The notes under the pieces: model-generated
Databases searched by the model: none
What the model saw: only the letters and a program-made list of their open reading frames with translations
What the model was told of the DNA's origin: nothing
DNA from: Bacteroidota bacterium
GTDB lineage: Bacteria > Bacteroidota > Bacteroidia > Chitinophagales > Chitinophagaceae
Reading direction: 5' to 3'
Assembly: GCA_016706595.1 (NCBI GenBank)
Contig: JADJJH010000001.1
Location: forward strand, 248,001 to 312,000
DNA: 64,000 bases
Shown: positions 55,846 to 64,000 of the stretch, one piece after another
Layout: each line of letters starts with the position of its first letter
How positions within the stretch are numbered: the first letter of the stretch is position 1
Position numbers and translations under genes: made by a program

Positions 55846-58800
55846 ATGAAAAAAGTAATCTTCAGTACTCAAAAAAATGCAGTATTCATAATTTGTCTGG
55901 TAATTTTACTTTTTTCTACAATTGCAAGTATTGCTCAAGAAGTAAATCTACCATCTGGTTATCTTACCGCAACGCAATTTAGCATTTCCAAAGCATTACG
56001 GGATTTGCCAAATAAAGAAATAGGGAAAGTGGAAAAAAAAGAAGTTATGAAAAGTGAAGGCAAACGCCAAGAACAGAAGTATGTATTCTTTCCTAAAGAT
56101 GGCTATCAATATGCCAATGATACGAACTCTATTCAAAGAAAATCAAGTACAGAAATTTCGTCTGAAACGCGAGCTTCATGGACAGGTTTAAACTCCTCTG
56201 ATCCAAATGACCCTACTGGTGCTGTAGGCCCAAATCATTATGTTCATATGACTAATGCAACGGATATTAGAGTATATAGTAAAACAGGAGCAGTACTTCA
56301 AACTAAACAATTAGGCAGTCTTTGGAGTCCTGCGACTGCAAACGCGGGTGATCCAGTTGTTATGTACGACAAGAATGCAGATCGTTGGTTTTTGGCTCAA
56401 TTTGGTGGTAGCGCCGACCACAAAATTTTTATTGCCATTTCAACCTCTCCTGATCCAACGGGTACTTACTATACATATACGTTTAATACACCAAGTTTTA
56501 CTGACTATCCAAAATTTGGTATTTGGCATGATGGGTACTACATGACTTGCAATATGGTTCCAAATGCGAATCCACAAATTGTTTATGCTTTCGATAGATC
56601 AGCTATGTTAACCGGAACCTTTAATGCACGTGCAGTTTACTCCTATTACTCTCCTCCACGTCCATCAGGATTGTATTGTGGTTTACCTGGGGATGCTGCA
56701 GACACAGATTTGCCCCCAAACAATATTCCATGCCCATTATTTAGTTACGAGGACAACGGTTGGGGCGCAGCATATGTAGATCGGGTAAACATCTATCAAA
56801 TGTCTGTTAATTGGGTACCAACGATTCCTACATCCTCAATTAGTTTTGTCGCTAATATAAATACTTCCGCCTTTGACGCTTCTCCATCAAACTGCCCGCA
56901 ACCCAATACTACCAATAAATTAGATGGCCTTGCTGGTTTCTTAATGTATCGCGCCTCGTGGCGAAATTTAGCCAATAGCAGAAGCGTTTTATTAAATTGG
57001 AGTGTGAAAATAAGCGCCACACAGCGTGCAATTAAATGGTGTGAATTAAGGCGAAGTAATACAACAGGTACATGGAGTATGTACCAAGAAGGAATTTATG
57101 CACCTGATAATGACACCCGATGGTTAGGTAGTATAGCGATGGATGTAAACGGCAATATTGGTTTAGCCTATACAAAAACAAATGCAAGCAGTATTAATCC
57201 AGGTATTTATTATACTGGAAGACGTCCATGTGATCCTTTAGGTACTTTACCGATAGCAGAAGTAATGGCTTTTCAAGGCACGGCGAGCAAAACTTATAGC
57301 AATAGAATTGGTGATTATAGTCAAATGACTTTAGATCCATCAGATGGTGTTACATTTTGGTATACTGGCGAATTTATAGGTGGTGTAGATACTACTGGTG
57401 GTAATAGAACTGGCATTTTTTCCTTTAAAATAGCTGCACCATCTGTTGTTATTTCAACACCAACACTACCCGTATGCAAAGGCACAATAGTCAATTACAA
57501 TTTTGTAGCAACATCAACAAGTGGCGGAGGTGCACCAACTTACCAATGGAAATTAAATGGTATAAATATTTCAGGAGCTACAAATAGTACTTACTCTTCG
57601 TCATCATTAATAGATAACGATATTATACGTTGTGAAATGATCTCAAATTTATGTGGGATGATATCAACACCTACTGCATCAAACGAAATAATAATAAAAT
57701 TTCATGAAAATTCTTTTGCCATTAATACTACTATTTCTCCTACAACCGTTTGCCAAGGTGCGAATACATTTTTAACAGCAACAAAAAATTACAGTACTCC
57801 AACCTATACAAATGGTACAAGTTTTGGTGATTATATAGATGGAGTACATATACCGAATGGCGGAGGTTGGATAATAACTGGTTATAGCGGGCCATCAGCT
57901 TCTCCATATTATACACTTTTCACATATTCATCTAGTAGCCTACAAGCAAATACCCAATACCCACTTTGGATTGATCTTCATAATTCAATTTCATCCACCA
58001 ATTATGTAGCTGCGTGGATAGATTTTAATCAGGATAAATCTTTCGATCCAACAGAGAGAATTTTAATGAGCGGGCCAATAACAGTAATAGGCTCTAATTC
58101 CGAAAGTAGCTCATTTTTTACAATTCCCTCAAATGCAGTAAATGGAACTACGCGTTTAAGAGTGCGATCAGTAGCAGGAAACGCAAATATTGACCCAAAC
58201 TCAACAGAAAGTTATGGAGAAACGGAAGATTATGAGCTAGTAATTGCTGGCGGAACTGGAACACTTGCACCTACTTATTTTGAATGGGCTCAGAATATTT
58301 CAACCACAATGCCAACTGTTGGTGCCTCCGTTGTCTCTTATCCTGCCTATTCCCAACAATATACTGTACAAGCATCTGATGCTTATGGTTGTTATACTTC
58401 AACAAAAACAAATCCAGTTTTGGTTAACAGTATGAATATTATGGCAAGTGCCACACCACTTATCATTTGTTCGGGTGCTTCATCAACACTAACTGCCAAT
58501 GTGAATACAAATTATTGTGTACCAACTTTTACAAGTGGTGGTACATCCTTCGGCAATTATATTTCCTCCCTCCTATTATTTGATTTTACGACCCCCTTCT
58601 TTCCTATTCAAATGCTAAGTAGCACAAGTGGTGCATCATCTTCGCCTTACTATACCTTATTTCCTGCATCAGGAAGCACAACTGCAACCCTTAACGTCGG
58701 TAATAGTTATACATTTTATTTTCAAACTGGAACAGCAAGCGGAAATGTAATAGCTGCCTTTTTAGATTATGATAAGAATGGCGATTTGAGTAAAGGATTA

Positions 58801-61800
58801 GAAAAATTAGGAGAAATTTCTGTCGGTGCATCCACAACTGGTAGTATCACATTTACGATACCCTCTTGGGCAAAAAATGGTACGACTCGATTGCGAATAC
58901 TTTTATCTACAAATACTAACATTTCCTCATGCAACCCTTACTTATCTTCTTATAGTTATGGAGAAGCAGAAGATTATACGGTAACAATTACTGGTGGTGT
59001 AAATCCAACAACGCCTACATTTGCTTGGAGTCCTGCTACAAGCCCCTCGATTGGAAATAGTGTAAGTGCATTACCAAGTGCGTCAACCAATTATATAGTA
59101 ACCGCTACCGATGCGGATGGATGCACAACAACAACTTCTGCGCCAGTTATGGTAGCTACAAGTCCTACCTACATGTTAAATAATGCAAATCCACAATGGA
59201 TATGTGCTGGAGATACTACTAACCTTTCGGTAATACCCACAAATTCGATTAATTATTGTCTGCCTACGTATGCGCAAGGTACAAGTGGTGGCGATTATAT
59301 AAGTAGCGTATTTATGTTTGGCACCCCATTGAGCAATCAAACTCTGGGTGCTTCTTCTTCACCCTATTATACATTATTTCCTCAAATTGGAAATACTACA
59401 GCGATATTAACCGCTGGCAATAATTATATTCTTACTATTAATGTCGGAAGCTGGAATTCCAATAATTATGTTGCAGCATGGATAGATTATAATGGAGATG
59501 GAACTTTCTTTTCCCCATTGGAAAAAATAGGAGAATCAGGTTCTATAAATATTGCCTACGGTTCATCTTCATTTTATTTTAAAGTACCCGCATGGGCAAA
59601 AAATGGAACAACCAGATTACGAGTTCGTGAAGCATATGGCTATGATAACTTAGAACCTTGTTCTTCGTTTTACGCCTTAGGCGAAACAGAAGATTATGAT
59701 ATTTCAATTATAGGAGGTGTAGCACCGCTCACCTATACATGGTCAAATATGAATACATCGACCATCGGAACAAACGTGCAAGTTATGCCAACGTATACAC
59801 AAACATATACCGTTACTGCTGTTGATGGATATAATTGCCCTTCAACCGGTAGTATAACATCTTATGTGAACTCGCCTGTTGTGCAAGCAAGTGCCTCGCC
59901 ATCATCAATTTGCTTAGGTGCTAATACAAGCTTGTCGGCAATAAGCAATTATTGTCAACCCGGTTATTCTAATGGTAATATCTCCGGCGATTTTATTAGC
60001 TTAGTAAATATCAATGGCACATCACTCAACAATGCAAGTGCTGCAAATGCATCTTCTTATACTTTGTATTCTTCTTCAGGAAACACAACAACAACACTTA
60101 CTGCCGGAAATACCTATACAATTACTATCAATGCTGGAAGCAGAAATTTTGGGAATGGTTTTGCAGCTTGGTTAGATTATGACCTTAATCATGAATTAAA
60201 TAATGGATCTGAAAAAATCGGTGAAGCTTATAATTTGAGTGCGTATGGAAGTACATCCTTTGTATTCACGGTGCCGGTATGGGCGTTAGATGGTGTAGCA
60301 AGATTGCGGGTACGTGAGGTTTATTTTACACCGGGTATAAACTCTTGTGATTCTTATTCCGATGGGGAAACAGAAGATTATGATGTTACTATTACCGGAG
60401 GATTGTATACACCACCCACAACATATAGCTGGAATGATCCGTTGAATTCAACCGGACAAAATTTAATGGCTACCCCAAATTATTCTACACAATATATCGT
60501 CACTGCTACAGATGGAAATGGATGCAGTAAAACCAGTGCCACCAGCGTGGAAGTTAATTCGGTACCGCCATTAAGCGTAAGCGCGATGCCTGCAACTATA
60601 TGTGCCGGTAGTTCTGTAACCTTAATGGCAAACTATACGTTACCATCTACGTATTGCAATCCACAAACTTTTAATGGTAATAGTGGAGGCCAATACATTA
60701 ATCAGGTTAGCATACAAGGAACTACCCTGAACAACACAAGCGGCGCTAACGCAAACCCATTTTACTTTTTATACCCCGCAAGCGGAAGCACAACCGCTAA
60801 TTTGATTGCAGGAAATACCTATACCCTCAGTGTAGTCATGGGAAGCAATTGTTGTAATAATCATATTACAGCCTGGATAGATTATAACCAAAATTATTCC
60901 TTCGAAGCCGGAATAGAACGAATTGCTGCTCTTACTAATATAGCAGGATATAGCGTACATAACATTTCTTTTACGGTCCCTTCATGGGCAAAAAACGGTA
61001 GCGTTCGTTTGCGTGTTCGAGAAGCATTTAATATTCCATCTATGAATGCTTGCACTACCTACGGACAAGGTGAAACTGAAGATTATGTATTGACTATTGC
61101 AAATGGTGTGAATACACAACCTTTGTCTATCACCTGGAACCCAACAACTAGTCCTGCTAACGGACAAATGGTTTTGGCCAGCCCGACAGCTACAACAACC
61201 TATACCGCCACCTTAACAGATCAATACGGCTGTAGCAATTCAGCAACACAAACTGTTTCAATGAATACCCTGGCCTCATTTTCTACAAATGCATACCAAT
61301 CTTGTGTAGATTCTACATATACATTTGATGCATCAACTATTACATGCAGCGGAAATTCATTTATTGGAAATGGCACAAGCTATGGAGCTACTTTATTGAA
61401 TTCTTGGGCGATGACACAAACAAGTAATTTTACTATGGAAGCTTGGGTCAAATGGAACGGATCAACCGGTTCAAATCAGATTATTTGCTATAACGGGAAT
61501 TCAACTACAAATGGATATGGCATCATGGTTTCTGCTGCAAATGCCAACAAGCTTGCTATCCTTTGTGGAGGGTCTGTTACATTAAATACCAACATTACCC
61601 TTAGTGTCGGAGTATGGCAACATCTTGTTATTAAACGTTCACCGACAATTACCGGAGGATTCTGGAATATTTATGTGGATGGAGTTTCTTACAATCCTTC
61701 GCCGAATACCGGTATCCCTATTGCACCAACAACCGGTGGAACCTATGTTGGAAGAGGATTTATTGGAAATAATTTCAATGGTTCTATTGACGAAGTCCGA

Positions 61801-62733
61801 TTCTGGAATACGATGTTAAGCAATGCACAAATTTCGACAAATAAAATAGGTTGTATTACAGCTCCGCAATCGAACTTAGTCGGATACTGGAAATTCAACG
61901 AATCCAATGGAAGTACAATCTGTAGCGATGCGAGCGGTGGAAATAGAACGCTAACTTTATCGAACGCGCTTGCGAGAGGTTCAACGGCAAGCTATGCATG
62001 GAATTATGGCGACGGAAATACGGGAACCGGCATATCAAGTTCTCATAACTACTTAACAATTGGCAATAAAAATGTTACACTTACCGTAACTGATATTACC
62101 GGTTGTTATGCCAACGATTTTCAAACTATTTATGTAAATCCTTGTTATAAAACACTGAGCTTAAAATTATTTTTGCAAGGTTACTATTTGTCAGGTACTC
62201 AAACTATGACGAGTGCTTTATTGAATCAAGGTCAAAATAATACCTCAACCCAAACCGATACAGTAACGGTAGAGTTACATGATGTGATGATGCCGCAAAA
62301 TATTATCGCAACATCCAAAGGTGTTGTAAATACGGATGGGACAATTGCATGTAACTTCTATAATTTGCCTTCCAATATAATGGGCTATTATATAGCTGTT
62401 AAGCATCGGAATAGTATTGAAACTTGGAGTAATGGTATATTGATGTTCAACTATCTGAATCAAGCTAATTACGATTTTACAACAGCAGCCTCACAGGCAT
62501 ACGGATCTAATCAAACCGAGGTCGAACCCAGTATCTGGGCCTTCTATTCCGGTGATATCAACCAAGATGAAAACGCTGATTTATTAGATGCAAGCTTATT
62601 AGAAACTAGTATCGCCAATTTTGATTTCGGATATTTTGCTACAGATTTAAATGGTGATGGTAATGTTGATTTGTTAGATAGTCCGATGTTGGAAGTGAAT
62701 GTGAATGCGTTTATTTATTCAATGCATCCGTAG
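55846..62733 (+). CDS. 2295-residue secreted protein: N-terminal conserved domain, five GEVED repeats, LamG-like and PKD domains
   Basis: A signal peptide ends at SIAQ (residue ~31). Residues ~100-535 form a conserved domain (DPNDPTGAVGPNHYVHMTN ... DPVVMYDKNADRWFLAQF ... RIGDYSQMTLDPSDG) that is frequent in large Bacteroidota proteins. An Ig-like repeat follows. Five GEVED units come next, each YCxPxxxNGxxxGDYI ... AAWIDYNxD ... FTVPxWAKNGTTRLRVRE ... YGETEDYxxTI, alternating with Ig/PKD-like linkers. Then come a LamG-like jelly roll (from ~1858: FTMEAWVKWNGS ... SIDEVRFWN), a PKD domain (YAWNYGDGNTGTG) and the shared dockerin-like module (from ~2104; loops DINQDENADLLD and DLNGDGNVDLLD, end YSMHP). 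The likely role is cell-surface adhesion or glycan binding. No catalytic motif was seen. Confidence 0.88.
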   Translation: MKKVIFSTQKNAVFIICLVILLFSTIASIAQEVNLPSGYLTATQFSISKALRDLPNKEIGKVEKKEVMKSEGKRQEQKYVFFPKDGYQYANDTNSIQRKSSTEISSETRASWTGLNSSDPNDPTGAVGPNHYVHMTNATDIRVYSKTGAVLQTKQLGSLWSPATANAGDPVVMYDKNADRWFLAQFGGSADHKIFIAISTSPDPTGTYYTYTFNTPSFTDYPKFGIWHDGYYMTCNMVPNANPQIVYAFDRSAMLTGTFNARAVYSYYSPPRPSGLYCGLPGDAADTDLPPNNIPCPLFSYEDNGWGAAYVDRVNIYQMSVNWVPTIPTSSISFVANINTSAFDASPSNCPQPNTTNKLDGLAGFLMYRASWRNLANSRSVLLNWSVKISATQRAIKWCELRRSNTTGTWSMYQEGIYAPDNDTRWLGSIAMDVNGNIGLAYTKTNASSINPGIYYTGRRPCDPLGTLPIAEVMAFQGTASKTYSNRIGDYSQMTLDPSDGVTFWYTGEFIGGVDTTGGNRTGIFSFKIAAPSVVISTPTLPVCKGTIVNYNFVATSTSGGGAPTYQWKLNGINISGATNSTYSSSSLIDNDIIRCEMISNLCGMISTPTASNEIIIKFHENSFAINTTISPTTVCQGANTFLTATKNYSTPTYTNGTSFGDYIDGVHIPNGGGWIITGYSGPSASPYYTLFTYSSSSLQANTQYPLWIDLHNSISSTNYVAAWIDFNQDKSFDPTERILMSGPITVIGSNSESSSFFTIPSNAVNGTTRLRVRSVAGNANIDPNSTESYGETEDYELVIAGGTGTLAPTYFEWAQNISTTMPTVGASVVSYPAYSQQYTVQASDAYGCYTSTKTNPVLVNSMNIMASATPLIICSGASSTLTANVNTNYCVPTFTSGGTSFGNYISSLLLFDFTTPFFPIQMLSSTSGASSSPYYTLFPASGSTTATLNVGNSYTFYFQTGTASGNVIAAFLDYDKNGDLSKGLEKLGEISVGASTTGSITFTIPSWAKNGTTRLRILLSTNTNISSCNPYLSSYSYGEAEDYTVTITGGVNPTTPTFAWSPATSPSIGNSVSALPSASTNYIVTATDADGCTTTTSAPVMVATSPTYMLNNANPQWICAGDTTNLSVIPTNSINYCLPTYAQGTSGGDYISSVFMFGTPLSNQTLGASSSPYYTLFPQIGNTTAILTAGNNYILTINVGSWNSNNYVAAWIDYNGDGTFFSPLEKIGESGSINIAYGSSSFYFKVPAWAKNGTTRLRVREAYGYDNLEPCSSFYALGETEDYDISIIGGVAPLTYTWSNMNTSTIGTNVQVMPTYTQTYTVTAVDGYNCPSTGSITSYVNSPVVQASASPSSICLGANTSLSAISNYCQPGYSNGNISGDFISLVNINGTSLNNASAANASSYTLYSSSGNTTTTLTAGNTYTITINAGSRNFGNGFAAWLDYDLNHELNNGSEKIGEAYNLSAYGSTSFVFTVPVWALDGVARLRVREVYFTPGINSCDSYSDGETEDYDVTITGGLYTPPTTYSWNDPLNSTGQNLMATPNYSTQYIVTATDGNGCSKTSATSVEVNSVPPLSVSAMPATICAGSSVTLMANYTLPSTYCNPQTFNGNSGGQYINQVSIQGTTLNNTSGANANPFYFLYPASGSTTANLIAGNTYTLSVVMGSNCCNNHITAWIDYNQNYSFEAGIERIAALTNIAGYSVHNISFTVPSWAKNGSVRLRVREAFNIPSMNACTTYGQGETEDYVLTIANGVNTQPLSITWNPTTSPANGQMVLASPTATTTYTATLTDQYGCSNSATQTVSMNTLASFSTNAYQSCVDSTYTFDASTITCSGNSFIGNGTSYGATLLNSWAMTQTSNFTMEAWVKWNGSTGSNQIICYNGNSTTNGYGIMVSAANANKLAILCGGSVTLNTNITLSVGVWQHLVIKRSPTITGGFWNIYVDGVSYNPSPNTGIPIAPTTGGTYVGRGFIGNNFNGSIDEVRFWNTMLSNAQISTNKIGCITAPQSNLVGYWKFNESNGSTICSDASGGNRTLTLSNALARGSTASYAWNYGDGNTGTGISSSHNYLTIGNKNVTLTVTDITGCYANDFQTIYVNPCYKTLSLKLFLQGYYLSGTQTMTSALLNQGQNNTSTQTDTVTVELHDVMMPQNIIATSKGVVNTDGTIACNFYNLPSNIMGYYIAVKHRNSIETWSNGILMFNYLNQANYDFTTAASQAYGSNQTEVEPSIWAFYSGDINQDENADLLDASLLETSIANFDFGYFATDLNGDGNVDLLDSPMLEVNVNAFIYSMHP

Positions 62734-62903
62734 ATGCAAATATTGAGATAAGAAAAGTGAGCGCAGGCAATGACGTTTCAAAACTTATTTTTCGCCAATG
62801 GTAGCAATGATGCATTCTGCATTTTATCCTTGAAGCAGACAGACGGATATACAAATAATTTTAGGTCAATCTCGTATATCATAGAATCTTACGAACCGTG
62901 CTA

Positions 62904-62951
62904 CCCCCCTTTTTATGTGGGATAGCACTTTCTTTTGCTAGGCTACTTTTG
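62904..62951 (+). promoter_or_regulatory. Poly-C/TTTATGTGG promoter element before fibre gene 62983
   Basis: Six C (62904-62909), then TTTTTATGTGG (62910-62920), are followed after 23 bases by TACTTTTG (62944-62951), 31 bases before the ATG. Here the element also sits inside a small inverted repeat, GTGCTA (62899-62904) with TAGCAC (62923-62928). Confidence 0.65.
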
Positions 62952-62982
62952 TTTTATTGTTTAAATATTATATTAACATAAG

Positions 62983-64000
62983 ATGAAACAAAAAATTGTT
63001 CTTTTCATTAGCACATTAGCTTATTTGCTAATTGGTACATTTGCATTTGCACAAGCCCCTCAATCATTTCCCTATCAAGCCGTTGCCCGTGATAATAATG
63101 GCAACCTCTTAACGGGCGCTAATATCGCATTGCGTTTTAGTATTCTCGATGGAAGTAATGCCGGTCCAATAGTTTATCAAGAAAATCATTTGACAACAAC
63201 CAACACGCTCGGACTTTTTAATTTAAATATTGGACAAGGTGTTGTTCAAAGTGGAACGTTTGCAAATATCAATTGGGGAAGTGGTTCTAAATTTATTAAA
63301 GTAGAATTAGATCCTGCCGGAGGTAATGCATTTACTGTAATGGGCACCACTCAGTTACTAAGTGTTCCCTATGCGTTGTATGCCAATGTGCCCGGTGTTG
63401 CTGGTCCACAAGGGCCCATTGGTTTGACAGGTGCGCAAGGAGTACAAGGGATTCCAGGATTAACCGGAGCACAAGGAATACAAGGAGTTGCAGGCACCAA
63501 CGGTAAAACGATTTTAAATGGAACTAGTAATCCAACATCCGGACAAGGAGTAGATGGTGATTTCTTTTTAAATACAACCACAAATCAAATCTTCGGACCA
63601 AAGACTGCAGGAGCATGGGGTATTGGAACTTCCTTAGTTGGTCCACAAGGCCCAGCAGGCACAGGCAGCGGATTGCCAAATGGAACTTCAATTGGTAATA
63701 CTACATTTTGGAATGGAATATCATGGGTTGTAAATAATAATCATTTATTTAATAACGGAACCAATGTCGGTATCGGAACTTCTACACCTTCAGCTTCATC
63801 AGCATTAGATATTACAAGTACAACAAAAGGTTTTTTAATGCCACGAATGACAACCATACAACGAGATGCAATTCCCACGCCCGCTAGCGGCTTGCAGATT
63901 TTTAATCTCGACGATCAATGTATTGATCTATATGATGGAAGTAATTGGATAAAAACTTGCGGTATGAAAGTCACAGGAACTATCAGCGATCCTTCTCATA
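62983..64000 (+). CDS. Secreted fibre protein with collagen-like stretch (3' end outside the window)
   Basis: The frame is open from the ATG at 62983 to the last base (339 codons visible). A signal peptide (MKQKIVLFISTLAYLLIGTFAFAQ) is followed by the shared fibre N-terminal domain (SFPYQAVARDNNGNLL ... TTQLLSVPYALYA). Next comes a Gly-X-Y stretch (GPQGPIGLTGAQGVQG, nt ~63402-63500), a further GPQGPAGTGSG, and a GVGIGTS-like repeat. The segment after that (SALDITSTTKGFLMPRMTT ... GLQIFNLDDQCIDLYDGSNW) is a typical Bacteroidota fibre-protein module. The C-terminus is not visible, so an S74 or coiled-coil ending cannot be judged. The promoter carries the poly-C element shared with the 51327 regulator. 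Confidence 0.85.
   Translation, partial: MKQKIVLFISTLAYLLIGTFAFAQAPQSFPYQAVARDNNGNLLTGANIALRFSILDGSNAGPIVYQENHLTTTNTLGLFNLNIGQGVVQSGTFANINWGSGSKFIKVELDPAGGNAFTVMGTTQLLSVPYALYANVPGVAGPQGPIGLTGAQGVQGIPGLTGAQGIQGVAGTNGKTILNGTSNPTSGQGVDGDFFLNTTTNQIFGPKTAGAWGIGTSLVGPQGPAGTGSGLPNGTSIGNTTFWNGISWVVNNNHLFNNGTNVGIGTSTPSASSALDITSTTKGFLMPRMTTIQRDAIPTPASGLQIFNLDDQCIDLYDGSNWIKTCGMKVTGTISDPSH

Overview
The window is AT-rich, and its promoters carry a TAnnTTTG-type -7 box. Almost all of its genes encode very large secreted proteins built from domains typical of Bacteroidota: SBBP blades, GEVED, CARDB, PKD/Ig-like repeats, a type IX secretion (T9SS) type B tail, and tail-fibre-like proteins with collagen-like stretches. 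I infer an uncultured-type member of the Bacteroidota (Chitinophagales/Saprospiria-like); the sequence does not fix the genus. No tRNA, rRNA, CRISPR array or housekeeping gene was seen.

Layout. (1) 1-14086: the 3' part of a giant adhesin, a fibre protein with a collagen-like stalk and YadA-like head repeats (3765-8252) followed by a small adaptor-like protein (8296-9102), and an SBBP/Ig-repeat protein broken by a 2-base frameshift (9402-14086). (2) 14582-26371: a 3929-residue adhesin with a beta-helix, seven CARDB repeats, calcium-binding repeats and a MopE-like motif. (3) 26463-34898: a two-component pair on the minus strand, then on the plus strand a fibre protein, a metzincin protease and a small adaptor-like protein. 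(4) 34947-41665: a LytTR regulator and its kinase, then another fibre/adaptor pair. (5) 41783-44047: a lone minus-strand protein with a T9SS type B tail, then a long intergenic region holding a MITE-like element. (6) 44781-51113: a choice-of-anchor I protein and a serine hydrolase. (7) 51327-62733: a third two-component pair, a truncated paralogue and a 2295-residue GEVED protein. (8) 62983-64000: the start of a fourth fibre gene, running off the window.

Unifying theme. Nine proteins end in the same module of about 185 residues: a beta-rich domain followed by two dockerin/EF-hand-like calcium loops (first GDINQDENADLLD, second TDLNGDGNVDLLD) and a terminal ...NHP/HP. None of them has a recognisable T9SS tail, so this module probably serves as their common sorting or anchoring tag. 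The fibre proteins lack it, but three of the four are followed at once, or after one intervening gene, by a small protein consisting of little more than a short beta domain plus this module. I infer that the small protein tethers the fibre.

Regulation. The three two-component systems sit beside fibre or adhesin genes. Two of them share recognisable promoter elements with their neighbours. CATTCATATTCAYGAT-N22-CATCTTTG lies before the 26463-27101 regulator and before fibre gene 30523. A poly-C/TTTATGTRG element 22-23 bases before TACTTTTG lies before the 51327 regulator, before 55169 and before fibre gene 62983. This suggests locally autoregulated surface-fibre circuits.
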